Positions 1-9,285 are shown, counted from the first letter of the stretch. The stretch: DNA of 64,000 nucleotides from Chthoniobacter flavus (GCA_945861435.1 CAMAUX010000004.1:62001-126000), one strand, 5' to 3'. Program-made: numbers and translations. The notes: generated by a model from the letters alone, not told the origin.

Positions 1-678
1 CCCAGCCGCTAGTGCATCAAGCGTACCCAGAGACCCCTCGTCGAGCCCCAGATACAGGTAATAGTCGAACTCTCCAATCGCCTGCTTGATATGCTCGTAA
101 TCGGCGATGCAATCATCCGTCCCGGCAACAACTCGCACCGATGCCCCGCCCGCCCTTAATTGCGCAGCGGTCTTCTCCCAGCCCTTGCCAAAAATCTCGA
201 AGTGGAAGAACTCAAGGTTCAGCTCAGACGCCAGACGAGCAAGAAACCCCTCCCTCTTGCGCCCGTCAGGATAAAGGTTCGTCGTGATTCCCACGCGCAC
301 CCGCCTCGGAGTGATGATGCCGTCGTGCGCCGGGGAAATGTAACAGAGCCCCTCCCTCGGCACCCCTTCCGCAATGAGCGCTCTGACCGTACCCCGCGAC
401 ATGCAGACACCCAGATCCACATTACCCGCCAGGCGATCCCTGATCATCGTGACCTTCAACGGGTCATCCACATGAGTGATGAACATGGTGCTCACAGCCC
501 CCTGCTCAGCCTCGGCAAAGTGAAACATCATGAAGTGGTTGATGTCGACCGCAGGAGACCATGAACTCCCCACCTCCGCCTCCACTCCCAATGCACAAAG
601 GCTGTCGCAAAGCCGCCTCGCCATCTTCTCAATGATCCAACTCCTGCTCCGCTCATCCAGTACAATCCGACATCTCAT
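1..678 (-). CDS. Glycosyltransferase, GT-B type, 3' end beyond the left edge
   Basis: An open frame of 226 codons runs leftward from an ATG at 678 and reaches the window edge with no stop. Its last visible stretch, LDEGSLGTLDALAAG, looks like the nucleotide-sugar-binding region of GT-B (GT1/GT4) glycosyltransferases, and the preceding VRVGITTNLYPDGRKREG resembles the start of the C-terminal Rossmann half. It would transfer a sugar to the growing surface glycan in the cytoplasm. The start lies 26 bases after the stop of the upstream methyltransferase gene, so it is probably the next gene of the same operon. Donor and acceptor cannot be told. TTG 684 and GTG 717 are in-frame alternative starts; ATG 678 is preferred because it avoids overlap. 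The first 100 residues are divergent, so the family call is moderate while coding status is fairly secure. Confidence 0.72.
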   Translation of the reverse strand, partial: MRCRIVLDERSRSWIIEKMARRLCDSLCALGVEAEVGSSWSPAVDINHFMMFHFAEAEQGAVSTMFITHVDDPLKVTMIRDRLAGNVDLGVCMSRGTVRALIAEGVPREGLCYISPAHDGIITPRRVRVGITTNLYPDGRKREGFLARLASELNLEFFHFEIFGKGWEKTAAQLRAGGASVRVVAGTDDCIADYEHIKQAIGEFDYYLYLGLDEGSLGTLDALAAG

Positions 679-703
679 CTTCAAGACCAGTGGAGAGATT
701 GAG

Positions 704-1483
704 CTATCGAATCGCACGTTTGACCGCCGCAAAACAGACTGACCAAGTCTGGTCGGACGCCGGCCCGCCCCCCATCCACTCCTGCGTAAGAACCAAGTCG
801 AACCCGGACTCAGCAAGGAGCATCTCCACCTCCGGTTCGAAGAGGTAGCGCATGACATGTGATTCCTGAAACTCGGAAAAAGAACCGGACTCCTTGTCCA
901 CGCAGTGGATCGAATACCGCACCTCCACCGTGTTGCGGCTGAAGTCCATTTTCGGCTCGGCGATCCGGGTGATAGACACCCTCTCATCTTCCAAACGCCT
1001 GACGCGAACAGATGGCAACTGCGTGAGCACTGCCGGCCCATACCACGCGTCGAATACAAAAACTCCACCCGCGCAAAGGTGCCTCGACGCGCTGCTAAAC
1101 ATCCCCCTCAATCGCTCGTTGGAAGCCTGATAGGAAACGACGTGAAAAAGCGAAATCACGGAGTCGTATACACGCCCTGAATCATACGAAGTCACGTCGC
1201 CCACCGAGAATCCAATACTCCCGTTCCCGCCCGATCGCTCCATCCCTCTCTGTTGGGCCCGTTCCACCATTTCCGGGCTCTGATCCACTCCATGGACGTC
1301 GAATCCGGACGCACCCAAATGTTCAGCGTGCCTTCCTGTGCCGCATCCAAGCTCGAGAACACTCACCGCCTCCGGGCTGAACCGCCGGATCAGCGCCGAA
1401 ACATAGTCGGCCTCAGCCCCGTACTGTTTGCCCTGATAGAGGAGGTCGTAATACCGCGCGTAATCTTTCGCAAATACACTCAT
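704..1483 (-). CDS. Class I SAM-dependent methyltransferase, probably sugar-modifying
   Basis: A 259-residue protein with a textbook SAM-binding motif I (VLELGCGTGRHAEH, about residues 43-56), an acidic motif II (VHGVDQSPEMV) and a DVTSYDSGRVYDSVISLF segment as motif III. The N-terminal ARYYDLLYQGKQY signature is shared with small enzymes that N-methylate dTDP-amino sugars (TylM1/DesVI type), which is a family resemblance and not proof. The ATG overlaps the stop of the DegT aminotransferase gene by four bases (ATGA), so the two are translationally coupled. I infer that it methylates the amino group added by that aminotransferase, giving an N-methyl or N,N-dimethyl sugar for the surface polysaccharide. 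O-methylation or a glycan-terminal target is possible. Confidence 0.85.
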   Translation of the reverse strand: MSVFAKDYARYYDLLYQGKQYGAEADYVSALIRRFSPEAVSVLELGCGTGRHAEHLGASGFDVHGVDQSPEMVERAQQRGMERSGGNGSIGFSVGDVTSYDSGRVYDSVISLFHVVSYQASNERLRGMFSSASRHLCAGGVFVFDAWYGPAVLTQLPSVRVRRLEDERVSITRIAEPKMDFSRNTVEVRYSIHCVDKESGSFSEFQESHVMRYLFEPEVEMLLAESGFDLVLTQEWMGGGPASDQTWSVCFAAVKRAIR

Positions 1484-2595
1484 GCCAAAATCTCACGAAG
1501 CGCGGCCGCCGAGCGCTTGGCTTGGGCGTCCGTGAGCGCCGCTCCGCTGGGAAGATAAAAGCCCCGTTCCCCAATGCGTTCCGCAACCGGACAGGTAACG
1601 CCTCCAAACAGCCCCATCCTTTCAAAGACCGGCTGCCTGTGCATCGGCCAGAAAAACGGCCGCGATCCCACCCCCAACTGATGCAAGTGCTTCATCGCTA
1701 ATTCCGCGTCGAAGGGAACTTCCACCCCAAGCACCACCCCGAAAACCCAATAGACGTTTTCCGCACCGGGGCCAACAGGGGCAGCCAACTGCAACCCCTC
1801 CACGCCAGCCAACTCCTCCTGATACACCGCACCGATCTCCCGCTTCCTGCGCAGCGTCGCGTCCAAGCGCTCCAACTGCGCCACTCCCACGGCCGCCTGC
1901 AGGTTGCTCATGCGAAAGTTCCAGCCAAGCGCCTCGTGACGAAACCGCCACCTCTGGCCGAAGCAGAGGTTGCGCAACTCACGACATCTGCGCGCGAGAA
2001 CCTCGTCATCGGTGAAAACCATGCCGCCCTCCCCGGTCGTAACGTGTTTGTTCGGATAAAAACTCACCGTGCTGATATCCCCAAAACTCCCACACGGTTT
2101 GTCGTAATAGGTCTGCCCAATGGATTCCGCAGCGTCTTCGATCACCCGCAGGCCATGCTCGGCGGCGATCTTCAGGAGTGGCTCCATGTCGACTGGCAAG
2201 CCGTAAAGATGCACCACCATCAATGCCTTCGTCCGCGGCGTGATCAACGCCTCCACTTGATCAACCCGCATGTTCCAGGTGGTCGGATCGCAGTCGACAA
2301 GCACCGGCACCGCCCCGCAGCGCACAACTGCCGCAGCGCAGGAAATAATTGTGAACGCGGGCATGATGACCTCGTCCCCATTCCCCAACCCCAAAGCCGC
2401 AAGCGCGATGTCCAAAGCCACGCTGCCGTTGCAGACAGCCACTCCATAGGCGCGCCCAAGCTTTGCCGAAACACCTGCCTCCAAACGCCCCACAAAAGGT
2501 CCCTCCGACGAAATCCAGCCGGTGTCTATACACTCCGCCAGATAACGTTTCTCGTTGCCCGACAAATCAGGCTCGTTGACGGGGATATAGCTCAT
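1480..2595 (-). CDS. DegT/DnrJ/EryC1/StrS-family PLP sugar aminotransferase
   Basis: A 371-residue enzyme of the family that transaminates nucleotide-linked keto-sugars using glutamate and PLP. The Schiff-base lysine is K183 in SFYPNKHVTTGEGG, and the aspartate pairing with the PLP ring nitrogen is D154 in VIEDAAESIG. The opening VNEPDLSGNEKRYLAECIDTGWISSEG (split by the substrate loop) and NGSVALDIALAALGLGNGDEV resemble perosamine-synthase-like (4-keto) members more than 3-keto members, but substrate position cannot be settled by eye. Its ATG overlaps the cupin stop by four bases, and its own stop overlaps the methyltransferase ATG by four. It sits in a cupin-aminotransferase-methyltransferase triad that points to a modified amino sugar. 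Confidence 0.93.
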   Translation of the reverse strand: MSYIPVNEPDLSGNEKRYLAECIDTGWISSEGPFVGRLEAGVSAKLGRAYGVAVCNGSVALDIALAALGLGNGDEVIMPAFTIISCAAAVVRCGAVPVLVDCDPTTWNMRVDQVEALITPRTKALMVVHLYGLPVDMEPLLKIAAEHGLRVIEDAAESIGQTYYDKPCGSFGDISTVSFYPNKHVTTGEGGMVFTDDEVLARRCRELRNLCFGQRWRFRHEALGWNFRMSNLQAAVGVAQLERLDATLRRKREIGAVYQEELAGVEGLQLAAPVGPGAENVYWVFGVVLGVEVPFDAELAMKHLHQLGVGSRPFFWPMHRQPVFERMGLFGGVTCPVAERIGERGFYLPSGAALTDAQAKRSAAALREILA

Positions 2596-3032
2596 CCGGC
2601 CGCCCCCCCTCCTATATCCGCATCATTACGATTGAAGCGTGTCTTGTCTTGCTCCCCCACGTACGGCCCCTGCTTCACCTCGATCATCTCCAGCGGTTCC
2701 AGAACCTCGAATCCATGCCCGCCCTTGATGAGCAATATGGTGTCACCCGCCGACAGAACCCTGCTCTCGAGGTACTTTTTGGACTGCGAGTAAAAGTCCA
2801 CACGGATGCGCCCTTTTCTTATAAAGAGCGTCTCTTGCGTGTAAGCGACCTCTCGGACCACGGGGTTGTGCACATGGGCCGGAATCACTTTGCCAGCCTC
2901 GTACTTCATGAAGGCGAGTTGCTGAGAGAACTCGTTCGGGGTGAAAAAGTGAATTCCAGACTCCTGATAAAGCGCAGGAATCACCAAAGCCAGCAAGTCC
3001 GCCCCATCCTCTACCCTGATAATGTCACTCAT
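2592..3032 (-). CDS. Small cupin-fold protein of O-antigen clusters
   Basis: A 146-residue single-domain cupin. HVHNPVVREVAY gives the histidine/glutamate metal-binding motif 1, and GDTILLIKGGHGFEVL gives the glycine-rich motif 2 with a further histidine. I chose ATG 3032 (MSDIIRVEDG). The open frame extends upstream to 3188, but that part only shadows the end of the ABC ATPase gene. This start overlaps the ATPase stop by eight bases. Similar small cupins occur beside DegT aminotransferases and sugar methyltransferases in polysaccharide loci. The cupin fold also includes sugar isomerases and epimerases such as FdtA and RmlC, but this protein is not a clear member of either. A role in making the amino sugar, or in binding it, is inferred. 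Confidence 0.82.
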   Translation of the reverse strand: MSDIIRVEDGADLLALVIPALYQESGIHFFTPNEFSQQLAFMKYEAGKVIPAHVHNPVVREVAYTQETLFIRKGRIRVDFYSQSKKYLESRVLSAGDTILLIKGGHGFEVLEPLEMIEVKQGPYVGEQDKTRFNRNDADIGGGAAG

Positions 3033-4350
3033 TAGTACGGGGAATTTCAAAGCTCCCGGCCCTGCCATCAGGCAGCGACCACGTGTACGGCAACACCACC
3101 GGAGCAGCATCCGCGCTGAGCACGGCCGCCGCCTCGCCCACAAAACCCATCCGATTGAGATCGCCGGTGACGTTGAAGAACGCAACATCCTGACTATCCA
3201 TCAGGAGCCTCACCCCGTCTCCCAACCGTGCTCCCATTCGCAACGTGTACTGATTAGGCATCAACTGGAGATAGTGAAAAGTACACCGCAGTCGGCCTCT
3301 TCCCTCTAAGAAGCCGGGACGGAACCCATCGAAGAGCATGCAAGCCCCAAAGGCTGGTCCATGCATACTATGCACTTCAAGCCAGAAGTACGGAGCGACT
3401 ATCCTCATCTGGGCCTCGTATTCCACCTCCACCGTGAGACTCCCACCCGCTCGGAAACGAACGCTGGGAATCTGCGCTTCATCCAGAAGCCTGACGCCCC
3501 GGACCGAGAAGGATTCAATCCCCCGAATCACGGTCTGATCGAGCGCGTGGATGTCGTTGTCATAGGCCTCCAGAACAGCCTCTGTCGGACCATCCATCGC
3601 CACAGCCCCACCGCGGAGATAAATACACCGAGAACACAGAGACCTCACTGCGCCAAGATTGTGGCTCACGAAAAACACCGTGCGTCCCTCCCTCGCAACC
3701 TCGCCCATCCTCCCACTGCACTTCTTCTGAAACTCCGCGTCTCCCACGGCCAGCACCTCGTCAATAATCAGCACCTCCGGCTCCAGATGCGCCGCCACAG
3801 CGAACGCCAGCCGCACGTACATCCCGCTGCTATAGTGCTTTACTGGAGTGTCCAAAAACTTCTCCACCTCCGCAAACGCCACAATCTCGTCAAACTTCCG
3901 CCGGATCTCCGCACGGCTCATCCCAAGAATCGCCCCATTGAGGAAGATGTTCTCGCGCCCGCTCAACTCCGGATGAAACCCCGTCCCCACCTCCAGCAGA
4001 CTCGCCACCCGCCCCCGTAACTCCACCCGCCCCTCTGTCGGCTCGGTGATCCGGCTCAGAATCTTGAGCAGCGTGGACTTCCCCGCCCCGTTGCGACCGA
4101 TGATCCCCACCACCTCACCCTTTTCAATTTCAAAGTCCACGCCCCGCAGCGCCCAGAACTCCTCCCCGCCGCCCACGCCATCCGCATCCAGCGCCGGCCC
4201 GCGTCCCAGCGCACGCCGGATCCGCCGCCACGGTGCCACGGCCGCCTGCGCAATCACATCGCGCAGGGCTGTATACCCCCCGGACTCCTTCCGGCGCAGA
4301 CGGTAAGATTTGCCAAGATTCTGCACCCGGATGACTGCATCTTTTTGCAT
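3025..4350 (-). CDS. Polysaccharide ABC-exporter ATPase with C-terminal glycan-binding domain (Wzt-like)
   Basis: A 441-residue ATPase. Walker A is GRNGAGKST (85-93), the LSGREN loop typical of polysaccharide exporters is at about 129-134, the signature is YSSGMYVR (173-180), Walker B is VLIIDE (193-198) and the switch histidine is H230. Residues from about 255 to 441 form an extra beta-rich domain like Wzt_C, which in characterised systems recognises the modified non-reducing end of the chain before export. With the permease at 8413-9285 it would carry a lipid-linked glycan across the inner membrane. The carboxyl-terminal domain implies that the chain carries a terminal cap. The gene follows the fusion gene after a 91-base gap and overlaps the cupin gene. 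Confidence 0.93.
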   Translation of the reverse strand: MQKDAVIRVQNLGKSYRLRRKESGGYTALRDVIAQAAVAPWRRIRRALGRGPALDADGVGGGEEFWALRGVDFEIEKGEVVGIIGRNGAGKSTLLKILSRITEPTEGRVELRGRVASLLEVGTGFHPELSGRENIFLNGAILGMSRAEIRRKFDEIVAFAEVEKFLDTPVKHYSSGMYVRLAFAVAAHLEPEVLIIDEVLAVGDAEFQKKCSGRMGEVAREGRTVFFVSHNLGAVRSLCSRCIYLRGGAVAMDGPTEAVLEAYDNDIHALDQTVIRGIESFSVRGVRLLDEAQIPSVRFRAGGSLTVEVEYEAQMRIVAPYFWLEVHSMHGPAFGACMLFDGFRPGFLEGRGRLRCTFHYLQLMPNQYTLRMGARLGDGVRLLMDSQDVAFFNVTGDLNRMGFVGEAAAVLSADAAPVVLPYTWSLPDGRAGSFEIPRTNE

Positions 4351-4441
4351 TATGCGTGGGGGTTTTTTAGTCCGCGGAGAGAATGAGCAAAAGCGGTTGC
4401 TTGGCGGGGGTGAAAGAAGTCAGAGCCTGCCTTTACACGCT

Positions 4442-6979
4442 TCATCGCCGGATCGCAGGCCTCACGCCTCGCGCATACAGCGAACACGCGCGACTTGGAT
4501 CGAGCCCCGAAAACTTCACAGCGGCTATCCCCACCGGAAGCACCAGCATCGCCGCCCGGCGGCCCCACGAGCGCTTCACTCCTCCAATCCACTTTTCCAC
4601 CTTGCATAGCCCCGGGGACTCCAGCCCCGCCATCAGATCCACATTAAAGCCCACGGGCTCCAGCAACTGCCGGTACTCATGCTCCGTGTAACCACTGCGT
4701 GGTTCCAAGCCGGCCTTGTGGTCCAAAGCGGCCAGCCGCCGCGTCTCGGGATGCCACCGGAATGGACAGCACAGGTGCAAAACTCCACCCGGGCGCAGCA
4801 GCCGATAGAACTCCCTAACCACCGCCCCATCGCGTTCCGGACGCCCTAGCACATCAAAACAGATGATCTCATCGAAGCTTCGCTGCTCTTGGGCCAACGA
4901 CTCCAGCGCACGAGGTTCGAGCCGCAGCCGGGAAGCACTCGCCTTGTGGCGCCCGAACAACTGCTCCCGTACTGCAGCCGTCTCCCTCGTATCCCCCACC
5001 ATCGCCACGACACGCGCCCCAGACTGGTAAGCGAGCCATGCAAAATACCCATTCCCGCTGCCCGCATCCAAAACATCGCGAGCTCCCTTGCGCCAGAACC
5101 TCGTCAGTTTCGCACGACACCGCATGCGAAGGTCCAGCCCAGGAAAGTCCAGCACCCCGGGAGAAGACGCATGTCGCCACGTCACTTCGGGCAACGGTGC
5201 CAGATTCCATCCACCCATCCCACCCGCAAGGCCGCCGCCGCTGGCACCGCCCCCCGCGACCTCAACCCTGGCCGCACCCTGCCCGGGCGCTAGCGATATC
5301 CCCAATTCAGGGGCATCCTCCGGATTCAGCACCCCAAGATCCTCCGGATCCACCTTCTCAGGCTCCTCTGCCTCGTTCTCTCCCAATCTCACTGGTTCAG
5401 CGACCGGCTGAGCCAACGCCCCTTCAAGCACGTCATCAAAGCTCGCAGGAATGAGAGCGCCCCCGCCCCCCTTCGCCCCCGCAACCGACCCTTTCTCTCC
5501 CTGCTCCCCGTCCTCGGCTGCGCCTCTGCTCTTCGCGGCAGCCTCGACTCCGTGCGATCCCGGCCCGGCCTTCTTCAGCATCGCGTTAATGCTCGCCGCA
5601 ATCTCGTCGCCCATATCGGCGCGTCCCCGCACACCCTCCCCCTTCACCCCACTCTCCACCACAGACGTCTCGTCGACGGTCCCCAACTTCGGGGTCGAGA
5701 GCTCCGCACGGTAGCGCGCCATCATGGATGCCACGCGATCGAGCAGCCGCGGTTCCATCTGCTCCCAACAAAAGAGCGATTGCGCCGCAGCCAGCGCTGC
5801 CGCTCGCGCTTCCTGCAGAGCCCTCGGACTCCCAATGAGCCGGTTCAATGCTTCCGCAAACGCAGCAGGATTCCCCGAGTCATAAAGAAAAACACCACCA
5901 GGCGCCTTCCCCAGAACCTCCCTCTGGCCCTTGGTATCGCTTGCCACCACCGCACACCCAGCCAGCAAATACTGAAGCATCTGCTCGGTGACCGCCACGT
6001 CCCGACCCCGCAAATTACGCGGCTCGATCGAGAGTCCAATGTCGTGCTCCGCCAAACGCCCAATCAACTCGCCATCCGACTCCAGTTCGTCATGAAAAAA
6101 CACATGCGCTCTGCATCCCTTCGGAAACCGGCTCGCAATCCACTCCCTCGCCTCCACCATGTCCGGGCCACGCAGATGGATCTCCACCTCGTGCTGGATC
6201 AGCGGCAGCGCCTTCAAGAGCTCCTCGACTCCGCTTCCGCGACCTAGGGAACGTGACTGCCAGTGCAGCGATGGAATCTCCCGATTCACACGATCCGACA
6301 CCCGAGCCGCCGCATCTCCACGCAATTTCAGCGACGGCGCACTGTATAACGTCACCAACGGCGCTGCCCCACTCATGCGCTGCAACGCCTCGCCCATCGT
6401 CTCCGAAGGACACGAACAATACGCCGCATGCTTGAGCGCCCACTTCTCGAGGTCCCATAGCAGCTGCAACTGCCCTCCGCGCCGCTCCGAAACCGAAAGT
6501 GCTTCCGAAAACCACCGTTCAAAATCCACCGCAAACGGCGGCCGCGCCCCCCCCATGCGCCTCAACGCCCAAATCGCCGCCTCCGAATGCGCAATCACCA
6601 TTCCAGGTTCCAACCTCCTAAACTGTGCCAGAAGCCGCCAACCCACGGGATCCACCTGCCATTCCGACACCCTCCCGGAGGCCTGATGAATTGCGATCCC
6701 GAACTGCCGCCGCAACTCCATGAGCGACCGGCTAATCTTCGCACCCATCCCGCGCTGCATCGCATTCAACACCGGCTCAAACCTCCACCGCACCCCTTCC
6801 ATCAACCGACGGTCCTGCTCGGCAAGGTCCGGATCCGCCCATGCACCCAGCACCACCACATTCCATCCCGCAGCGTCCAGCGCATGCGCCTCCCTCACCA
6901 CGCGCGGGTGCAGACAGAGATGATCGCTCACAGCAATCACCACCAACCTACCCGTCCGCGAGTTCTGTTTGGATGCCAT
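4442..6979 (-). CDS. Glycosyltransferase-methyltransferase fusion protein
   Basis: An 845-residue two-domain protein. Residues 10-425 look like a GT4 (GT-B) glycosyltransferase; EQMLQYLLAGCAVVASDTKGQ (in two pieces around 332-352) is the donor-binding region. Residues 426-595 are a low-complexity linker rich in Ala, Gly and Glu. Residues 600-800 are a class I SAM methyltransferase with motif I VLDAGSGNGYFAWLA (636-650), FDEIICFDVLGRPERDG and a LLRPGGVLHLCCPF strand. A glycosyltransferase joined to a methyltransferase suits an enzyme that adds sugars and then methylates the chain end, as separate or differently fused proteins do in ABC-exported O-antigens. It precedes the Wzt-like ATPase, whose C-terminal domain could read that cap. 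Start ATG 6979; a 198-base gap separates it from the acyltransferase gene. Confidence 0.82.
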   Translation of the reverse strand: MASKQNSRTGRLVVIAVSDHLCLHPRVVREAHALDAAGWNVVVLGAWADPDLAEQDRRLMEGVRWRFEPVLNAMQRGMGAKISRSLMELRRQFGIAIHQASGRVSEWQVDPVGWRLLAQFRRLEPGMVIAHSEAAIWALRRMGGARPPFAVDFERWFSEALSVSERRGGQLQLLWDLEKWALKHAAYCSCPSETMGEALQRMSGAAPLVTLYSAPSLKLRGDAAARVSDRVNREIPSLHWQSRSLGRGSGVEELLKALPLIQHEVEIHLRGPDMVEAREWIASRFPKGCRAHVFFHDELESDGELIGRLAEHDIGLSIEPRNLRGRDVAVTEQMLQYLLAGCAVVASDTKGQREVLGKAPGGVFLYDSGNPAAFAEALNRLIGSPRALQEARAAALAAAQSLFCWEQMEPRLLDRVASMMARYRAELSTPKLGTVDETSVVESGVKGEGVRGRADMGDEIAASINAMLKKAGPGSHGVEAAAKSRGAAEDGEQGEKGSVAGAKGGGGALIPASFDDVLEGALAQPVAEPVRLGENEAEEPEKVDPEDLGVLNPEDAPELGISLAPGQGAARVEVAGGGASGGGLAGGMGGWNLAPLPEVTWRHASSPGVLDFPGLDLRMRCRAKLTRFWRKGARDVLDAGSGNGYFAWLAYQSGARVVAMVGDTRETAAVREQLFGRHKASASRLRLEPRALESLAQEQRSFDEIICFDVLGRPERDGAVVREFYRLLRPGGVLHLCCPFRWHPETRRLAALDHKAGLEPRSGYTEHEYRQLLEPVGFNVDLMAGLESPGLCKVEKWIGGVKRSWGRRAAMLVLPVGIAAVKFSGLDPSRACSLYARGVRPAIRR

Positions 6980-7177
6980 CGAATCCCTCCTCCCCTACTG
7001 CGACTCCGCACAGAGTGCATCCGTTACTTCCAAAATTCCCGAGCTTCCCCCCATTTGCACGTTGCGCCCAAATTCAGACGCAACCGCGCGGCGTCCGGAG
7101 CAACCGCTGCTGCACATGGCGAAAAACCTCTCCATCACCCACCATTTATCCCGAAGGGTCGCATAGGCTGTCGAACA

Positions 7178-8413
7178 CTATTTCCCCCGGCCCATTGCTT
7201 CGTTAGCTAACGAACCTCCGGGACCGCTTCCATCACAACGCACTGAAACCCGGCGCGCGAGGACGCGGCGCTCACACACCCAATACAGTAGGCAGCAAGC
7301 CCCAAGCACCCCAATCGATCCTCCAACCGCCATCCAACCCCTCCCGGGCCTGCCCCCAAACCGGCTCCAACAGAAGGCGCTCAGAAGCACCAGAAGCGGG
7401 AAATGGCACACGTACACACTATAAGAACGCTCTCCCAGCCAGCCTAGAGCGACAATCAGGCTGCCTCTCCACCGCCCTTCCACCGTCCACGCGAGCACCC
7501 CGGAGCAAAGCGCCACGTACCCGCACATTCGTGTCCCCGATGCCCCACCACCACACAGCCAGACACTCACTCCTAAAATCACGCTGCCCACTGCTAGGAG
7601 CCCACCCCGTTTTCGCAACACCCCCTGCCAATCCCACTCTGAAAGCCCAGCCCCTAGGATCCACAACGGATAAAGAGACAGAGTCATCCCCAACCAACCC
7701 CACCCGCTCACTCCCGGCAACAGCATCAGCAGCGGCAGCACTCCAAATGCGAGCAATGGTTGCCGACGCCGCACCGCCAACCATGCTGGATAGGCTAGAT
7801 AATACACCACCTCACATCCCAGCGACCAGAGGGGCCCGTTACTCCCAAACCCTCTGCCAAGCGCGCCAGGAACCATGCACGCAGCCGCCAACACCCCCGC
7901 CACCCCATATCCCCAACCCGAGGCGGTGTGATCCAATAGACCGTCCCCCGTCTGCGCCTCGTAAAGCTCCGGCCATAGAACCCCACCCACCCAGTCGCAC
8001 CCCACCGTCAGCAAGAGCGCAAGCAGGTAGGGCGGCCCCAACCTCCACAACCGACGCACAAAAAACTCCCGCCACACCATCCGCGGATCTCCGCCACGCA
8101 ACAGCGCCGCCGCTGAGCGACGATGGATGACAAATCCACTGAGAGCGAAAAACACCATCACCGCCTCGTGTCCGTAGCGCAGGCCCGCACTCATCCAAGC
8201 CAGTGCATCCGCCCCCCAGTGATGAACCTCCTGTGTCCACTGCGCGTGCCCAATCCACAACAACCATCTTGCATGCCCAGCCAGCACATACAGACAAAGA
8301 AACCCTCGCAACGCTTCCAGTCCGGAGCTTTTTCCCTCTTTCCCCATTTCGCTTGCACAGGCGGTTACCGCGGCTGCTTGGAGAGGGTAATATTCCGCAT
8401 TGGATCCACTCAT
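7178..8413 (-). CDS. Membrane acyltransferase, family 3 (OafA/NodX-like)
   Basis: A 411-residue polytopic membrane protein. GLEALRGFLCLYVLAGHARW holds the R-x10-H signature of the family (R36, H47), followed by roughly ten hydrophobic helices and the internal ALSGFVIHRR typical of acyltransferase 3 enzymes. These move acetyl or similar groups onto extracytoplasmic sugars. The ATG shares one base with the stop of the ABC permease gene (TAATG), so translation is coupled. In this locus it most likely O-acetylates the exported polysaccharide. The C-terminus after the last helix is short and has no SGNH domain, so it may work with a partner or be a single-component enzyme. Confidence 0.9.
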   Translation of the reverse strand: MSGSNAEYYPLQAAAVTACASEMGKEGKSSGLEALRGFLCLYVLAGHARWLLWIGHAQWTQEVHHWGADALAWMSAGLRYGHEAVMVFFALSGFVIHRRSAAALLRGGDPRMVWREFFVRRLWRLGPPYLLALLLTVGCDWVGGVLWPELYEAQTGDGLLDHTASGWGYGVAGVLAAACMVPGALGRGFGSNGPLWSLGCEVVYYLAYPAWLAVRRRQPLLAFGVLPLLMLLPGVSGWGWLGMTLSLYPLWILGAGLSEWDWQGVLRKRGGLLAVGSVILGVSVWLCGGGASGTRMCGYVALCSGVLAWTVEGRWRGSLIVALGWLGERSYSVYVCHFPLLVLLSAFCWSRFGGRPGRGWMAVGGSIGVLGACCLLYWVCERRVLARRVSVRCDGSGPGGSLANEAMGRGK

Positions 8414-9285
8414 TAGATCACGTCAGCAAAACTCTTTTCCGTCCGCCGAAAATACGTCACGCCCACCACCAGAAGGATCACCGTGACTCCAAGAGACACC
8501 AGAAAGCCCGCCCAGTGCATCTGCACCTCCCCCCCCAACACCGCCCACCGGAACCCGTCAATCACACCCACCATAGGATTGAGACTGTAAGCGAGAAATC
8601 CAGACTCACCCAGCTTCTCACGCACCACTGTGCTACTGAACCCCACCGGCGAAACATAAAGCCCGAACTGCACCAAAAACGGGATCACATACCGGAAGTC
8701 CCGATAGCGCACGTTGAGCGCAGTCAGTAGCAACCCGGGCCCCAACGCAGCCGCGCACGCCATGCCCGCAAAAACAGGCAGCGCCAGCAACCGCACCCCG
8801 GGCATGAACCCATGCCATGCCATCAATCCACCGAGTAATCCCAGCGAGATCAGGAAGTCCGCCGAGGCCGTCACCACCGCGCTCGCCGGAACAATGAGCC
8901 GCGGAAAATACACCTTCGAAATCAGGTTCGCATTCCCGACGAGGCTCTGGCTTGCGGACGAAACTGCAGAACTGAAGAACATCCAAGGCAAACCACCGGC
9001 GAACACCAAGATCGCGTAAGGCGCGCCGCCCTCGCTCTGCAGTCCAGCCACGCGTCCGAAGACCACAGTCATCACCCCCATGCTCAACAGTGGCTGTAGC
9101 AGCGCCCAGACCACTCCGATGCTTGTCTGCTTATACCGCACGGCTAAATCGCGCGCCGCAAGAATGTAGAAAAGCTCCCGATACCTCCATAAGTCCCCCC
9201 AATAGTTCCTCTCCAACCGCCCACGCTCGATCACAAGGTCGAATCGCTCCGCATCCCCAGCCCCGGCTCGGCCCGCGGCACCCAT
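8413..9285 (-). CDS. Polysaccharide ABC-exporter permease (Wzm-like, ABC-2 family)
   Basis: A 290-residue permease with six predicted membrane helices. RYRELFYILAARDLAVRYKQT followed by GVVWALLQPLLSM is the conserved N-terminal interface helix and first membrane segment of Wzm-type exporters, and NPMVGVIDGFRWA lies near the C-terminal periplasmic part. A frame from GTG 9291 also exists, but ATG 9285 is preferred: a strong GGAGG at 9291-9295 sits five bases upstream of it and would touch a GTG 9291 start. It pairs with the ATPase at 3025-4350, although two genes lie between them. It should export lipid-linked glycan through the inner membrane. Confidence 0.92.
   Translation of the reverse strand: MGAAGRAGAGDAERFDLVIERGRLERNYWGDLWRYRELFYILAARDLAVRYKQTSIGVVWALLQPLLSMGVMTVVFGRVAGLQSEGGAPYAILVFAGGLPWMFFSSAVSSASQSLVGNANLISKVYFPRLIVPASAVVTASADFLISLGLLGGLMAWHGFMPGVRLLALPVFAGMACAAALGPGLLLTALNVRYRDFRYVIPFLVQFGLYVSPVGFSSTVVREKLGESGFLAYSLNPMVGVIDGFRWAVLGGEVQMHWAGFLVSLGVTVILLVVGVTYFRRTEKSFADVI

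Noticed and set aside
3032-3188. Longer N-terminus for the cupin protein
   Set aside because: These codons only shadow the C-terminus of the ABC ATPase; the cupin fold starts at ATG 3032.
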